Shown: positions 44,109 through 55,700 of the stretch, in pieces | Layout of the letters: every line of letters starts with the position of its first letter | Position numbering within the stretch: position 1 is the first letter of the stretch | Origin: Luteimonas rhizosphaerae | Lineage (GTDB): Bacteria; Pseudomonadota; Gammaproteobacteria; Xanthomonadales; Xanthomonadaceae | Direction of reading: 5' to 3' | Assembly: GCF_002849595.1 (NCBI RefSeq) | Contig: NZ_NRQR01000013.1 | Coordinates: 1-64,000 of the forward strand | DNA: 64,000 nucleotides | Translations under genes and position numbers: made by a program | Notes under the pieces: generated by a model | The model's database searches: none | The model's input: the letters and a program-made list of their open reading frames with translations, nothing else | Told to the model about the DNA's origin: nothing

Positions 44109-45170
44109 TCACCAAGCCCGCAGGTACTGCGCAGGCGTGGGCAGGTCCGCGCCCAGCACCGCCGCCGCGCGGCGCGGAAAATAGGGATCACGCAGCAGTT
44201 CGCGCGCCAGCAGTACGACGTCCGCTTCGCCATCGGCGAGGATGCGTTCGGCCTGCTCCGGCGTCGTGATCAGGCCGACGGCGCCGGTCGGCACCTTGGC
44301 TTCGCGGCGGATGCGCGCGGCGAACGGCACCTGGTAGCCGGGACCCAGCGTGATCTTCTGGTCACGCGAGAGCCCTCCGCTGGAGGTGTCGACCAGGTCG
44401 ACGCCGCGCGCCGCGGCCAGCGCCGACAGGGAGACGCAGTCCTCGACGGTCCAGCCGCCGTCGACCCAGTCGGTCGCCGAGAGCCGCAGCCACAACGGCA
44501 ACGCCTCGGGCCAGACGCCACGGACGGCCTCGACGACCTCGAGCACCAGCCGCACGCGGCCGTCGAAACCGCCGCCGTAGCCATCGGTGCGCAGGTTCGA
44601 CAGCGGCGACAGGAACTGGTGCAGCAGATAGCCGTGCGCGGCGTGGATCTCGACCAGTTCGAAGCCGGCCTGCAGCGCGCGCAGCGCGGCATCGCGGAAG
44701 GCCGACACCAGCGACGCGATGCCGTCCGCGTCGAGCGCCTGCGGCTGCGGGTAGGACGCGTCGTAGGCGAGCGTCGACGGACCGACCACGGGCCAGCCGC
44801 CCGCGGCTTCGGCCACGGCGCCCTGCCCGCGCCACGGCGCGAACGTGCTGGCCTTGCGGCCCGCGTGGGCGAGCTGCATCGCCGGCACCGCGCCCTGTGC
44901 GCGGATGAAGGCCGCGATCGGCGCCCACGCCGCGGCCTGCGCGTCGTTCCAGATGCCCGTGTCTTCGGGCGAGATACGGCCTTCGGGCGTCACCGCCGCC
45001 GCTTCGGTGAACACCACGCCGGCACCGCCGACCGCGCGACTGCCCAGGTGCACCAGATGCCAGCTGTCGGGCATGCCGTCGCGCGCGGAGTACTGGCACA
45101 TCGGCGAGACCACGAGCCGGTTCGCGAACGTCAGACTGCGCTGGCGCAGCGGGGTGAACAGCAGGGACAT
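44109..45170 (-). CDS. NADH:flavin oxidoreductase, old yellow enzyme family (NamA/YqjM-like)
   Basis: A 353-residue FMN-dependent ene-reductase that uses NAD(P)H to reduce activated C=C bonds. The barrel begins LFTPLRQRSLTFANRLVVSPMCQYSA, where the Cys of the YqjM class modulates the flavin. Catalytic pair His-His is in FELVEIHAAHGYLLHQFLSPLSNLRTDGYGG, and LTQ-type QLAHAGRKA and VGLITTPEQAERILADGEADVVLLARELL are conserved. The short thermophilic-like class is indicated by the Cys and by the absence of the longer loops of the classical yeast enzyme. It stands alone on the minus strand between the TPR gene and tilS; the physiological substrate is not apparent. Confidence 0.93.
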   Translation of the reverse strand: MSLLFTPLRQRSLTFANRLVVSPMCQYSARDGMPDSWHLVHLGSRAVGGAGVVFTEAAAVTPEGRISPEDTGIWNDAQAAAWAPIAAFIRAQGAVPAMQLAHAGRKASTFAPWRGQGAVAEAAGGWPVVGPSTLAYDASYPQPQALDADGIASLVSAFRDAALRALQAGFELVEIHAAHGYLLHQFLSPLSNLRTDGYGGGFDGRVRLVLEVVEAVRGVWPEALPLWLRLSATDWVDGGWTVEDCVSLSALAAARGVDLVDTSSGGLSRDQKITLGPGYQVPFAARIRREAKVPTGAVGLITTPEQAERILADGEADVVLLARELLRDPYFPRRAAAVLGADLPTPAQYLRAW

Positions 45171-45270
45171 CGCAGGGCTCCGGCAGGTAAACCGCGACTG
45201 TAGGCGTCATGCGCGGCGGCGGCGAGCGCACCGCCGGATCGCTGCATCCGGTGCGTGGCACCATGCGCGG

Positions 45271-46605
45271 ATGACGTCCGCCTTCCCCGATCTGCCGCTG
45301 CCTGTCGCGCCCGAGGGCGGCGCGGTGCTGGTCGGTTTCAGCGGTGGCCTCGATTCGACGGCGCTGCTGCACCGGCTCGCACGCGATCCCGACCTCCGCG
45401 CGCGCGGGCTGCGCGCGGTGCACGTGCATCACGGCCTGCAGGCCGGTGCCGATGCCTGGGCCGCGCAGTGCCGCGGGTTCTGCGCTGCGCTCGACGTGCC
45501 GCTCGCGGTCGTGCGGGTCGTGGTCGACCGCGCCAGCGGTCTCGGCCTCGAAGGTGCCGCACGCGCTGCGCGCCATGCCGCGTTCGCCGGGGCGCTCGGC
45601 GACGGCGAACTGCTGGCGCTCGCCCACCACCGCGACGACCAGGCGGAAACCTTCCTGCTGCGGGCGCTGCGCGCGTCCGGTCCCGACGGCCTCGCGGCGA
45701 TGCGCGCCCAGCGGCCGCTCGCGCGTGGCCAGCTGTGGCGGCCGCTGCTCGACACGCCGCGTGCGGCCCTGCTCGCCTATGCGCGCAGCCACGCACTGAC
45801 GTGGGTCGAGGATCCCAGCAACGCCCGCGACGACGCCGATCGCAACTTCCTGCGCCACCAGGTGCTGCCGCTGCTGCGCACGCGCTGGCCGCATGCGGCC
45901 GCCGCGCTGGCGACTGCGGCCGAGCTGCAGGCCGGCACGGTGGGTCTGCTCGACAGCGGCGATGCCGACGCACTGGCGCAGGTGCGCAGCCTCGATCCGC
46001 AGGTGCTGCGGGTCGAGGCGTTACGCGGACTGCCAGCGGCGCGGCGCGCGCGGGTGCTGCGGCGCTGGGTGGCTGGCCTCGGCCTCGCGCCGCTGCCGGC
46101 CGCGGGCGTGGCGTGGTGCGACGCGACCGGCCTCGCCGCGAGCTCGGACCGCACGCCCTGTTTCGAGTGGCACGGCTGCCGCCTGCAGCGCTGGCGCGAC
46201 CTGCTGCACGCCGATCGTGCGCACCCGCCGTTGCCGGCAGCGTTCGAGGTGCGCTGGACCGGCGAGACCCCGTTGCCGCTGCCGGGCGGCGGCGTGTTGC
46301 GCCTGGCGCCGGCCGCCGCCTGGCCCTGGCCGGTCACGGTGCGCGCGCGCCGCGGCGGCGAGCGCATCGTCCAGCCCGGTCGCCCGCATTCGCATGCGTT
46401 GCAACACGTGCTGCAATCGCTCGGCGTGCCGCCGTGGGTCCGCGCCGGGCTGCCGCTGCTGGTCGACGATGAGGATCGTCTGCTGGCGGCGGGCGACCTC
46501 GCATTTGCCGCCGAGGCCGACGCCTGGTTGCGCACGCACGGCGCCGTGATGCGCTGGCAGCGTCCGGGTCTGCAGGTGAGTCGGCCGTCCACGTCGATGC
46601 CTTAG
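45271..46605 (+). CDS. tilS: tRNA(Ile)-lysidine synthase
   Basis: TilS modifies the wobble cytidine of tRNA(Ile) with CAU anticodon to lysidine, so that it reads AUA. The 444-residue protein has the PP-loop motif [13 protein letters not shown] (SGGLDS at residues 24-29), the [14 protein letters not shown] motif, the [13 protein letters not shown] segment and C-terminal domains ending [13 protein letters not shown] 45271 is chosen from the start of the PP-loop domain. xseB begins two bases after its stop. In many relatives accA and tilS are adjacent; here the TPR and old yellow enzyme genes lie between them. Confidence 0.95.
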   Translation: MTSAFPDLPLPVAPEGGAVLVGFSGGLDSTALLHRLARDPDLRARGLRAVHVHHGLQAGADAWAAQCRGFCAALDVPLAVVRVVVDRASGLGLEGAARAARHAAFAGALGDGELLALAHHRDDQAETFLLRALRASGPDGLAAMRAQRPLARGQLWRPLLDTPRAALLAYARSHALTWVEDPSNARDDADRNFLRHQVLPLLRTRWPHAAAALATAAELQAGTVGLLDSGDADALAQVRSLDPQVLRVEALRGLPAARRARVLRRWVAGLGLAPLPAAGVAWCDATGLAASSDRTPCFEWHGCRLQRWRDLLHADRAHPPLPAAFEVRWTGETPLPLPGGGVLRLAPAAAWPWPVTVRARRGGERIVQPGRPHSHALQHVLQSLGVPPWVRAGLPLLVDDEDRLLAAGDLAFAAEADAWLRTHGAVMRWQRPGLQVSRPSTSMP

Positions 46606-46606
46606 A

Positions 46607-46891
46607 ATGGCCGACATGCCGAAGAAATCCGCCACCGCCGAGACCCCCTCCCCCGTCGCCGACTTCGAGAACGCGCTGGGCCAGCTCGAACAACTGGTCG
46701 AGAAGATGGAAGCCGGCGAGATGAGCCTGGAGGAATCGCTCGGCGCCTACGAACGCGGCGTCAGCCTGTATCGCCAGTGCCAGCAGGCGCTGGAAGATGC
46801 CGAGCAGCGCGTGCGCCTGCTCAGCGACCCGGCGGCACCGGAGCGCGCGCAGCCGTTCGCGCCGCTGCCCGGCGACGCCCGCGATGCCTGA
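46607..46891 (+). CDS. xseB: Exodeoxyribonuclease VII small subunit
   Basis: XseB is the small helical subunit of exonuclease VII, which degrades single-stranded DNA. The 94-residue protein has the family core [46 protein letters not shown] 46607 lies two bases after tilS; ATG 46616 is an alternative start. Its stop overlaps the ispA start by eight bases. The pairing xseB-ispA is standard, as exonuclease VII small subunit and prenyl synthase share an operon in many gammaproteobacteria. The large subunit xseA is not in the window. Confidence 0.94.
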   Translation: MADMPKKSATAETPSPVADFENALGQLEQLVEKMEAGEMSLEESLGAYERGVSLYRQCQQALEDAEQRVRLLSDPAAPERAQPFAPLPGDARDA

Positions 46892-47795
46892 GTCCGCCGT
46901 GCGCGACGACGCGACCGCCGCGCGGATCGCCGAGTGGCGCACCCGCACCGATGCGGCGCTGACCCACGCACTCGACAGCTGCGCCGGCACCGAGCCGCGC
47001 CTGCACGCCGCGATGCGTCATGCCGTGCTGCTCGGCGGCAAGCGCATGCGCCCGCTGCTGGTGCACGCGACCGCGGCGGCATTCGGCACGACGCCCGCGT
47101 CGGCCGATGCGCCGGCCGTCGCGGTCGAACTGGTCCACGCCTATTCCCTGGTCCACGACGACCTGCCGGCGATGGACGACGACGCGCTGCGTCGCGGCCA
47201 GCCAACGGTGCATGTCGCCTTCGATGAAGCGACCGCGATCCTCGCCGGCGATGCGCTGCAGACGCTCGCGTTCTCGACCCTTGCGGGCAGCGCGGCGCTG
47301 CCGGCGGAGGCCCGGTTGCAGATGGTCGCCGTGCTGGCGCGCGCGTCCGGCGCGATCGGCATGTGCGGCGGCCAGGCGCTCGACACCGCGGCGACCGGCG
47401 ATGGCGCCGCGGTCTCCCTGGAGGCGCTCGAGCGCCTGCACGCGATGAAGACCGGCGCCCTGCTGCGCGCGTCGGTGTCGCTCGGCGCGCTTGCCGCCGG
47501 CGTCGACGCCGCGACGCGCGCGCGGCTCGAGATCTTCGCCGGGGCGCTCGGCCTCGCGTTCCAGATCCGCGACGACCTGCTCGACATCGAGGGCGACAGC
47601 CAGACGCTCGGCAAGACCGCCGGCAAGGACGTCGAACAGGACAAGGCCACGTTCCCCGCGCTGATCGGTGCCGACGCCTCGCGCGCGCGCCTGGCCGAGC
47701 TCGCATCGACGATGCGCGAGGCGCTCGCGCCGTTCGGGTCGGCAGCTGCACCGCTCGTCGAACTGGGCCGGCAGGCGGTCGAGCGGGACCACTAG
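46884..47795 (+). CDS. ispA: Farnesyl diphosphate synthase
   Basis: A trans-prenyltransferase that condenses IPP with DMAPP and GPP to give farnesyl diphosphate, the substrate of UppS. The 303-residue protein has [11 protein letters not shown], the first Asp-rich motif in [19 protein letters not shown], the second Asp-rich motif [12 protein letters not shown] and [17 protein letters not shown]. The ATG at 46884 overlaps the xseB end. In many bacteria dxs follows ispA; here the next gene is a DUF4870-type protein on the other strand, so dxs must be elsewhere. The protein is complete. Confidence 0.96.
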   Translation: MPESAVRDDATAARIAEWRTRTDAALTHALDSCAGTEPRLHAAMRHAVLLGGKRMRPLLVHATAAAFGTTPASADAPAVAVELVHAYSLVHDDLPAMDDDALRRGQPTVHVAFDEATAILAGDALQTLAFSTLAGSAALPAEARLQMVAVLARASGAIGMCGGQALDTAATGDGAAVSLEALERLHAMKTGALLRASVSLGALAAGVDAATRARLEIFAGALGLAFQIRDDLLDIEGDSQTLGKTAGKDVEQDKATFPALIGADASRARLAELASTMREALAPFGSAAAPLVELGRQAVERDH

Positions 47796-47987
47796 TCCCC
47801 TGCAGATCCGGCGCGGGCGCGCGCGACGTGCGCGGACGCCGCCACACGGGAATATTCACGTCCATCGTCGCGTTCTTGCGACGTGCGGAGGCGCTCGCCT
47901 GCCAGCCGATGCGCCGTCGCTCCCGTTCACGCGCGAGCGCGCGCCTACAGGTGGAGCGCGCCCGTGCGCTCGAGCCTCAACGGTCGG

Positions 47988-48431
47988 TCAGCGCACCAGC
48001 CGGATCGACAGCGGATAGCGGTAGGCCTCGCCATTCCAGGCCTTGATCGCGGCGACGATGCTGCACACCAGCCATGCCACCGCCAGCGCGCAGATCGCGG
48101 CCACCAGCACCAGGCCCAGCGGCAGGGTGACGATGGCGCCGATTCCCAGCGTCAGCACGGTCGCGCCGAGCAGCACGACACCGAGCACCCCGATCGCGCA
48201 GGCATAGAGGAACATCGACAGGTTGAAGTTCAGCGCCTCGCGCGCGTGCTCGGCGACGAAGGGCGCGCTGTCGCGCTTCATCAGGTAGACCACGCCCGCG
48301 AACAGCGCACCGGCGAGCCCGGAGATCCAGCTCGTCAACAGGGCGAGCACCAGGGCGCCGACGTGCGCGCCGGCGGCCCACTGGCGGTCGCTGGTGTCGG
48401 GCAGGGAACGGGACGGCATCGTGTCGTGCAT
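47988..48431 (-). CDS. DUF4870-type membrane protein (1)
   Basis: A 147-residue small membrane protein of the DUF4870/Tic20-like family, function unknown. It has the family layout: an amino-terminal WAAGAHVGALV helix, a conserved DSAPFVAEHAREALNFNLSMFLY segment and a C-terminal AIKAWNGEAYRYPLSIRLVR. GGAGT about eight bases upstream supports ATG 48431 over ATG 48419. It follows a paralogue of 122 residues on the same strand, from which it is separated by a strong terminator, so the two probably have separate transcripts. The amino-terminal head is longer and more polar than in the paralogue. Confidence 0.82.
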   Translation of the reverse strand: MHDTMPSRSLPDTSDRQWAAGAHVGALVLALLTSWISGLAGALFAGVVYLMKRDSAPFVAEHAREALNFNLSMFLYACAIGVLGVVLLGATVLTLGIGAIVTLPLGLVLVAAICALAVAWLVCSIVAAIKAWNGEAYRYPLSIRLVR

Positions 48432-48540
48432 GGCGCAACTCCGGTGGGTGATCACGTCTTCGAATATGGCAGCGGCCGCAGGCGATACAACCCAACCGAT
48501 GGCAGGGTCCCGCACCGGGATCGGTGATGGTGCGCGCAAG

Positions 48541-48570
48541 AAAAAGCCCCGACGCATGACGTCGGGGCTT
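48541..48570 (-). terminator. Intrinsic terminator between the two DUF4870 genes
   Basis: On the minus strand AAGCCCCGAC (48570-48561) pairs perfectly with GTCGGGGCTT (48553-48544) around a seven-base loop, followed by a run of T (plus-strand A at 48539-48545). It lies 36 bases after the stop of the gene at 48606-48974 and is a textbook Rho-independent terminator. Confidence 0.9.
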
Positions 48571-48605
48571 CGGATTCCGCACATCGGCGCCGAAACGGCC
48601 CGGGC

Positions 48606-48974
48606 TCACTTCACCAGGCGCAGAATCGCCGGATAGCGGTAGGCCTCGCCGTTGTTGGCCTTCAGACCGGCGATGATGAAGAACACCACCGTCGCGATCC
48701 AGAACAGGAACGACAGCGGGCTGGCCAGCCCGAACGTGATGACGGTCAGCACGAACAGCGCGACGTAGACCAGCATCGTCGTGATGCAGGCGTTGAGCGC
48801 TTCCTTGGCCTGGTCGACGAGGAAGGTCTTCTCCGGCTTGTCCTTGTGGAGCAGCCAGACGATCAACGGGCCGACGAAGTTGAAGACGATGCAGGACAGG
48901 TGGGTCAGCATCGCCAGCGTGCGGTCGTCCTGATTCGCCGCGCCGCCGACCGGTACCTCGTGGTATTCGCTCAT
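48606..48974 (-). CDS. DUF4870-type membrane protein (2)
   Basis: A 122-residue paralogue of the neighbouring DUF4870-type protein. It reads LAMLTHLSCIVFNFVGPLIVWLLHKDKPEKTFLVDQAKEALN, the conserved head of the family, then two hydrophobic segments and the C-terminal GLKANNGEAYRYPAILRLVK. AGGGGAT upstream on the minus strand supports the ATG at 48974. It ends in a strong terminator, so its transcript probably stops before the downstream copy. No function is assigned to the family. Confidence 0.85.
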   Translation of the reverse strand: MSEYHEVPVGGAANQDDRTLAMLTHLSCIVFNFVGPLIVWLLHKDKPEKTFLVDQAKEALNACITTMLVYVALFVLTVITFGLASPLSFLFWIATVVFFIIAGLKANNGEAYRYPAILRLVK

Positions 48975-49047
48975 GGTGGATCCCCTGGTGATGGAGTGGA
49001 ACGCGTTGGCGCGGCACCCCCTGCCGCGCCGGTATCCGCAGAATACG

Positions 49048-50451
49048 TCAATCGCCGCCGGCGACGGTCATCCGGCCGACGAGGATCGAGCCGGTGCGCA
49101 CGTGCGAACGCGGGTCGATGTCGCTGCCCACCGCCTCGATGGCGGCGAACATCGTCCTGAGGTTGCCGGCGATGGTGATGCCGTCGACCGGATGCACGAT
49201 CTCGCCGTGCTCGACCCAGAAGCCGCCGGCGCCGCGCGAGTAATCGCCGGTCACGCCGTTGACGCCCTGGCCCATCAGCTCGGTGACCAGCAGGCCGGTG
49301 CCCATGCCGCGCACCATCGCGTCGAGATCCCCGGCATTGCTCGCGATCTGCAGGTTGTGCACGCCGCCCGCGTTGGCCGTCGTCTGAAGGCCCAGCTTGC
49401 GCGCCGAGTAGCTGCCCAGCACGTAGCGCTGCAGCACCCCGTCCTCGATCAGCGCGGAGTCGCGGGTCGCGACGCCTTCGGCATCGAACGCGGCCGAGCG
49501 GAAACCGCGTGGCAGGAACGGCCGCTCGACGATCGAGAACCAGTCCGGGAACAGGGGCGTGCCGACGCTGTCGAGCAGGAAGCTCGCCCGGCGATACAGT
49601 GCGCCACCCGATACCGCGCCGAGCAGGTGGCCGACCAGCGAGCGCGCGACGTCGGCCTGGAACAGCACCGGATAGCTGCCGGTCGGGATGGGCCGCGGCG
49701 CGAGCCGCGCCAGCGTGCGCTGCGCGGCGTGCCGGCCGATCGCCTGCGGCGACTCGAGATCGCCCTCGGCCAGCGCGATGCTGTACCAGCCGTCGCGCTG
49801 CATCGCCTCGCCCTGTCCGGCGATCAGCGCGCAGCCGATGCTGTGGTGGCTGCCGCGTTCGGCGCCGACGAAGCCGTGGCTGTTGGCGTAGACGCCGAGC
49901 GAGCGCGCGGTGCTGACCGATGCGCCATCGGAATTCGCGATCCGCGGGTCGGCGTCGCGTCCGGCGGCTTCGCAGGCCAGGGCCAGGTCGACGGCGCGGT
50001 CGGCGTCGAGCGCCCACGGGTGCCAGCTGTCGAACTCGGGGAAGCGCCCGCCCGCGCCCGGGCGCGCCATCAAGGCGGCGTCGGCGAGACCGGCCGCGTC
50101 GTCGTCCTCGGTGAAGCGCGCGATCGCGCAGGCCTGGTCGACGGTCGCGTCGAGGCTGCCCGGCTGCAGGTCGGCGGTACTGGCGCTGCCCTTGCGCTGG
50201 CCGAAATAGACGGTCACCGCGATGCCGCGGTCGCGCGTGGATTCGACGGTCTCGACCTCGCCCATGCGCACGTTGACGCTGAGGCCGACGTCTTCCGAAC
50301 ACGACACTTCGGCCTGGGTCGCGCCCTGCGCGCGGCAACGGTCGAGCAGCTGCTGCGACAGCGACGCGAGTGCGTCGAGGCGCGCCTGCGACGCGTCGGG
50401 ATCGTGCACGTCGCGCGGATTGCGCGCGGCCGAAGGTAAGGCGCTGTTCAA
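49048..50451 (-). CDS. pmbA: Metalloprotease-related PmbA/TldE
   Basis: PmbA (TldE) forms a heterodimeric peptidase with TldD that degrades unfolded peptides and matures some ribosomally made peptides; only TldD has the zinc site. The 467-residue protein begins with [31 protein letters not shown] and has the conserved core [20 protein letters not shown] and the C-terminal [16 protein letters not shown]. The start is uncertain: TTG 50451 has AGGA eight bases upstream, while GTG 50409 is the other option. Both lie close to the divergent yjgA start, so the two genes share a very short control region. The frame reaches 50553 but overlaps yjgA. Confidence 0.92.
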   Translation of the reverse strand: MNSALPSAARNPRDVHDPDASQARLDALASLSQQLLDRCRAQGATQAEVSCSEDVGLSVNVRMGEVETVESTRDRGIAVTVYFGQRKGSASTADLQPGSLDATVDQACAIARFTEDDDAAGLADAALMARPGAGGRFPEFDSWHPWALDADRAVDLALACEAAGRDADPRIANSDGASVSTARSLGVYANSHGFVGAERGSHHSIGCALIAGQGEAMQRDGWYSIALAEGDLESPQAIGRHAAQRTLARLAPRPIPTGSYPVLFQADVARSLVGHLLGAVSGGALYRRASFLLDSVGTPLFPDWFSIVERPFLPRGFRSAAFDAEGVATRDSALIEDGVLQRYVLGSYSARKLGLQTTANAGGVHNLQIASNAGDLDAMVRGMGTGLLVTELMGQGVNGVTGDYSRGAGGFWVEHGEIVHPVDGITIAGNLRTMFAAIEAVGSDIDPRSHVRTGSILVGRMTVAGGD

Positions 50452-50468
50452 TGGCTTATCCTGTTGCA

Positions 50469-51062
50469 ATGAGAGGCGTAGACGACGACACCGGGGAATA
50501 CCTGGGCCCGAGCCGCAAACAGCAGCGCCGCGAGGCGCTGGAAGTGCTGGCATTGTGCGAACAGCTGATCGCGCTGCCCGACGGCCAGCTGGCGAAGCTG
50601 CCGATTCCGGACAACCTGCTGCCGCACATCGCCGAGGCGCGGCGCATCACGTCGCACATCGCGCGCAAGCGCCAGCAGGCGTTCCTGGCCAAGCAGATGC
50701 GCCGCGAGGACGACGACACGCTGCACGCGATCCGCGATGCGCTCGATATCGGCGGTGAAGCCGCGCGCGTCGACACCGCGCGCCTGCACCGGGCCGAGCA
50801 ATGGCGCGTGCGCCTGCTCGAGGAAGGCGACGTGGCGCTGGCCGCCCTGCTCGACGACTACCCGCAGGCCGACCGCCAGCACCTGCGCCAGCTGGTGCGC
50901 AACACGCTGGCCGAGCGCGCGAAGAACAAGCCGCCGACCAACTTCCGCGAACTGTTCCGCGCGCTGCGCGACATCCTCGCCGGCGAAGGCGCGGCCGAGC
51001 GCCAGGACGACACGGGTACGGACACCGACGATTCCGCGCCGGCGGACGACGCCGCCCGTTGA
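50469..51062 (+). CDS. yjgA: Ribosome-associated protein YjgA (DarP)
   Basis: YjgA/DarP associates with the 50S subunit during late assembly. The 197-residue helical protein carries [49 protein letters not shown] and [19 protein letters not shown], the family core, with a Pro/Asp-rich tail. ATG 50469 is supported by the start of conservation ([13 protein letters not shown]); ATG 50451 is an alternative. No Shine-Dalgarno is visible; a TATCCT hexamer at 50458-50463 would place transcription at the ATG itself, so translation may be leaderless. Its divergent neighbour is pmbA, as in Escherichia coli. Confidence 0.9.
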   Translation: MRGVDDDTGEYLGPSRKQQRREALEVLALCEQLIALPDGQLAKLPIPDNLLPHIAEARRITSHIARKRQQAFLAKQMRREDDDTLHAIRDALDIGGEAARVDTARLHRAEQWRVRLLEEGDVALAALLDDYPQADRQHLRQLVRNTLAERAKNKPPTNFRELFRALRDILAGEGAAERQDDTGTDTDDSAPADDAAR

Positions 51063-51142
51063 TCGACACCGCGGGCGCGGCCCGCGGTGCCATCCCGTCG
51101 CGATCGCACCGCGACGGCGAGTCGACTCGGCACGCACCGCGC

Positions 51143-52606
51143 TCAGGCCCGGGTACCGCCGACGGTGATCTGGTCGATCAGCAATGAGGGTTGGCCGACA
51201 CCGACCGGCAGGCTCTGGCCGTCCTTGCCGCAGACCCCGACCCCGTCGTCGAGCGCCATGTCGTGGCCGATCATGCGCACCCGCTGCATCGTCTCCGGAC
51301 CGTTGCCGATCAGCGTCGCGCCCTTGACCGGTGCGGTGATCTTCCCGTCTTCGATCAGATAGGCCTCGGTCGCGGAGAACACGTACTTGCCGCTGGTGAT
51401 GTCGACCTGGCCGCCGCCGAAGTTCACCGCGTACAGGCCCTTCTTCACCGAGCGGATCATGTCCTGCGGGTCGTCCTGCCCGGCCAGCATGTAGGTGTTG
51501 GTCATCCGCGGCATCACCAGATGCGCGAACGACTCGCGGCGGCCGTTGCCGGTCGGCGCGACGCCCATCAGGCGCGCGTTGAGCGTGTCCTGCATGTAGC
51601 CGGTCAGCACGCCGTCCTCGATCAGCGTCGTGCATTGCGTCGGCGTGCCCTCGTCGTCGATGTTGAGCGAACCGCGGCGCCCGTCGAGGGTGCCGTCGTC
51701 GACGATGGTCACGCCCGGCGAAGCGACGCGCTGGCCCATGCGTCCGGCGTAGGTGCTGGTGCCCTTGCGGTTGAAATCGCCTTCCAGGCCGTGGCCGACG
51801 GCCTCGTGCAGCAGCACGCCCGGCCAGCCTGCGCCGAGCACGACCGGCATCGGGCCGGCCGGTGCGTCGATCGCCTCGAGGTTCACCAGCGCCTGGCGCA
51901 GTGCTTCGCGCGCGAAACGTTCGGGCTTGCCGTCGCCGAGCAGCACGTCGTAGCCGTAACGACCGCCGTAGCCGGCACTGCCCGATTCGCGACGCCCGTT
52001 CTGCTCGACGAGGACGGTGATGTTGAGCCGCACCAGCGGCCGCACGTCGCCCGCGAGCACACCGTCGCTGCGTGCGACCAGCACGGTATCGACGCCGCCC
52101 GACAGGCTCACCATGACCTGCTGCACGCGCGGATCGGCGGCGCGCAGCAGACGGTCGATCACGCGCAGCGCGTCGACCTTCTCGGCGCTGCCGAGGCCGT
52201 CGATCGGATCCGCCGCCGGGTACAGCGCATGCGCATTGCCGCGCACCAGCGCATGCGGCGCGTGCTCGCGGCCGTCGCGCGCGATCGCGCGCGCGGACTG
52301 CGCGGCGCTCAGCAGCGCGCCGGTGTTGATGTCGTCGGAATACGCGAAGCCGGTCTTCTCGCCGCTGATCGCGCGGACGCCGACGCCCTGTTCGATCGAA
52401 TGCGCACCGCTCTTGACGATGCCGTCCTCGACCGACCAGCTCTCGCGTCGCGCGTGCTGGAAATACAGGTCGCCGAAGTCGATGCCCGGCCCCAGCAGCG
52501 CGGAGAAGGCATGGTCGAGCTGGGGGCCGTCGAGGCCGGCGGGCAGCAGCAGACGGGATTCGGCGAGCGCGAGCGGCGACGCATGGGACATCGTGGTTTC
52601 GGTCAT
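51143..52606 (-). CDS. tldD: Metalloprotease TldD
   Basis: The catalytic partner of PmbA/TldE. The 487-residue protein has the zinc motif HEAVGH in [20 protein letters not shown], the conserved [12 protein letters not shown] and [22 protein letters not shown] strands, and a full C terminus. The TldD-PmbA pair forms a barrel-like particle that degrades unfolded peptides. The start [11 protein letters not shown] at 52606 is preferred; MSHASP six residues in is also possible. It lies on the same strand as pmbA with yjgA between them. The three genes form one functional locus. No anomalies. Confidence 0.96.
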   Translation of the reverse strand: MTETTMSHASPLALAESRLLLPAGLDGPQLDHAFSALLGPGIDFGDLYFQHARRESWSVEDGIVKSGAHSIEQGVGVRAISGEKTGFAYSDDINTGALLSAAQSARAIARDGREHAPHALVRGNAHALYPAADPIDGLGSAEKVDALRVIDRLLRAADPRVQQVMVSLSGGVDTVLVARSDGVLAGDVRPLVRLNITVLVEQNGRRESGSAGYGGRYGYDVLLGDGKPERFAREALRQALVNLEAIDAPAGPMPVVLGAGWPGVLLHEAVGHGLEGDFNRKGTSTYAGRMGQRVASPGVTIVDDGTLDGRRGSLNIDDEGTPTQCTTLIEDGVLTGYMQDTLNARLMGVAPTGNGRRESFAHLVMPRMTNTYMLAGQDDPQDMIRSVKKGLYAVNFGGGQVDITSGKYVFSATEAYLIEDGKITAPVKGATLIGNGPETMQRVRMIGHDMALDDGVGVCGKDGQSLPVGVGQPSLLIDQITVGGTRA

Positions 52607-52711
52607 CGGTCCAGTGTGGGGGCTGTGGCAGGAATGGCAACCGCGTGCGCGGGTCGGCGCGGCTCCGGCGCTGCGCAGGCATCAGGCGAATCGACAGCGG
52701 GACGCAGCGCG

Positions 52712-55700
52712 TCAGTCCGCGGACGCGGGACCTCGTGGGCGCGTCGGGGGCGGTGACGTCGTGCCAGTGCCGCGGCGGTCGACGACGTCCACCTGCGGAT
52801 CCTGCCAGGGTCCGCTGACGTGGTAGGTCTTGGCGCCAAGCTCGCCGAGCGGTCGACGCAGCACCGCATTCGCGACCGCGCCGACCGCGGCGCCGACCGG
52901 CCCGGCCGTCAGCGCGCCGACCGCGGGCAGCAGATTGCCGGTCCGCGGCAGCACTTCGATCGCCTGGTCGTGCGTGCGCGCCTGCAGGTCCGAGCTGCCG
53001 CTGATGCGGATCTCGGCCGCAGGCGCCTCGATGACGAGATTGTCGCTGCGGGCATGCGCATCGCCGAACCGCACGTCGCCGCCGATGCGGTTGAAGCCCA
53101 GGCCCTTGTTGAAGAAATCGCGGAAATCCAGCATCAGGCGCCGCGGCAGTTCGGCGACGCTCAGCAGCCCCAGCACGCGGCCGGCGCCGGGCTCCACCTC
53201 CACCAGCTGGCCGTCCTTGATCGCCAGCGTCATCGCGCCGCGGACCCGGGTGACGTCGAAGGCCGTCGGTGCGCCGGGCCAGGACGCGTCGAAGTCCACC
53301 CGGCCCTGTCCGCCCTGGATGCTGCCCGCGAACCCGAGCCCCGACGCGAGTGCGCCGAAATCCGCGCTTTCGACATCGGCGGTGAAGCGCGTGCTGGCGT
53401 CCGCGCCGCGCCCGGTCCAGTGCCCCGCGACGTCGATCTGCTGCCCCGGCGCCCGCACCCGCAGGTGTTCGACCTCGAGTCCGCCGGGCACCTGTCGTGT
53501 CTGCACGCTGGCCGTGCCGAGCGGCAATGTGTTGAACCGCAGGTCGTCGACGACGACGTGGATCGGCGGCAGCGCCGCGGGATCGAGCGCGTCGTCGTCG
53601 GGCGCCGGCGGGGCGCGCCGGGCGGTTCCGGTCGCCGCGCCCGTGTCGGGCCTGGGCGGCGCCTGCCAGTGCAGCCGCTGCAGATGCGCCTCGACCGGCG
53701 TGCCGGTCGCCTGCGGGGCGCGCAGCGTGCCCGCGAGCGCGGCGCCGTCGAAGGCGACTTCGGTCGTGCCGCCGCGCTGCGCGGCCGTGATGCGCGTCGG
53801 CCCGAACCGTCCGCCGAGCAGCTGCAGGTCGTCGGCCACGAGGTCCACGCCGGCCAGTGCCAGGCCATCGCCGCCGCCGGCGGATCCACCGGCCAGACCG
53901 AACCAGTCGATCAGATCGACGACCGGTGTGCGGCCGCCGATCACGAGGCCGGCGGCGGGCGGCGCGCTGTCGACGCGGCCGGTCCCGAGTGCGACCCGGA
54001 TCCCGGTGCGTCCACCGCTGGTGCGGGCGCGCAAGGCCAGCCGCTCGCCGAAGGCGACGTCGATGTCGCCGCTGCCGAACGGCAACGGCGTCTCGACCGT
54101 CGTCCGCAGCGCTCGCGCTGCCGGTTTATCGAGCGGGGCCGGCAACGACAGCGTGGTGCCGACGAGATCGGAATGAAGCCGCAGCCGGGCCTCGACGCCA
54201 CCGGCCCTGGTCTTCGGCACCGAGACCGCGACCGTCCACGGCGAGCGCCCTGCGGCCAGCGGCTGCAGCCACGCGAGATCGGGCGCGCGCGACAGCAGGT
54301 CGCGGGTCGACAGCGGCATCGCCAGGTCGGCCTCGAAGGCCTGCGCACCGTCGCGGACATGGCCGTCGCCGGCGCGCAGCGACAGGCGCCCCGCCTGCCC
54401 GCCGCGCAGCGCGTCGAGCGCATCGGCGCTGAAGCCGCGCTGGTCGAAACCGACCAGGCCGCGCAGCGATTGGAACGCGATGTCGAATCCGGTGTCCTCC
54501 GCCGCGATGCCGTCGAGCTGCACGCGACCGTCGATGACCGCCGCCGCGCCCAGCGGCACCGCCACGGTGACGTCGGCAGCGGCCGGACCGGACACGCGCA
54601 ATCGCGCCAGCGTGTCGCCGAGCCGCGACTCGAACGGACTGGCGCGCAGCAGGGCGAGCAGGCGGGCGGCATCGCCGTCGGCGCGCGCCTGCACGGTCAC
54701 GCCGCTGCGGCCGTACTGCGGAATGCCGCCCTCGATGTCGCGCACCTCGACCTCGTCCAGGCGCCCGGTCGCGCCGGTCAGGCGGAAGCCGTCGTTGACG
54801 AAGCGCAGGTCGCCGTCGAGTGCCTGCAGCGCCGGCCAGTCGTCCTGGAACCGCACGGTGGCGTCCGCGATCCGGCCTTCGGCGACGAAGACGCCGCGGG
54901 TGCCGTGCGCGCCGATCGCGGAGAACGGCCAGTCCTCGAGCTCGCCGGCGACGATACCGCGACCGTCCCGGACCTCGCCCGCGACCAGCGCCATGTCCAG
55001 CCACGTGCGCGCCGCCTGCGGCATCCGGTGCCGGACCCAGAACTTCTTCGCCACCGGAATCTGCGCGGTGTCGACGCGTGCGGCGAGGTCCATCCGCGGC
55101 CGCGTGCCGTCGCCCTGGAACCACAGCTCGATGCGCGCATCGGCGGCGTAACCGTCGCCTTCGACGCGCAACGCCGGCGTGCCGACATGCCAGCCCGCGC
55201 CGTCGCGCCAGCCGGCCAGCGTGCCGTCGAGGCGCAACGGATGGGCGACGCCGAAGCCCGCGGGCCAGTCGAACACGGGGCGCGCGGCGGGATCGAACGC
55301 GAACACCACGCCGTCGGCATCCCCGCTCAGCGTGCCGCCGAGACCGTCGAGCCCCGGCTGCACGCCCACGGGCGAGAAGCCGAGCGAGGCCACGCGCGCG
55401 GCGATGCGCAGTGGCCCGCCGCGGTCGGCCGCGAGTTCGACGTCGGTCAGCAGCGCGTGCGGCGCAGCGGCCTGCAGCCAGTCGCGCAGGCCCGGCGACA
55501 CGCCGTCGGCCAGCGCGGCGAGCGCCAGCACCGGCGCGATCTCGACCCGTTCCGCCTGCATCGCGATGCGTCGGCCACCGGCCAGCAGCAAGCCGTCGAG
55601 CACCTGCTCGCGACCCTGGTGCACGACCCGCAGCGTCGGCGCATCGACCCGCCAGTCGCCGTCGGCGACGGTCCAGCGGCCGCGCGCGGTCATGCCGTCG

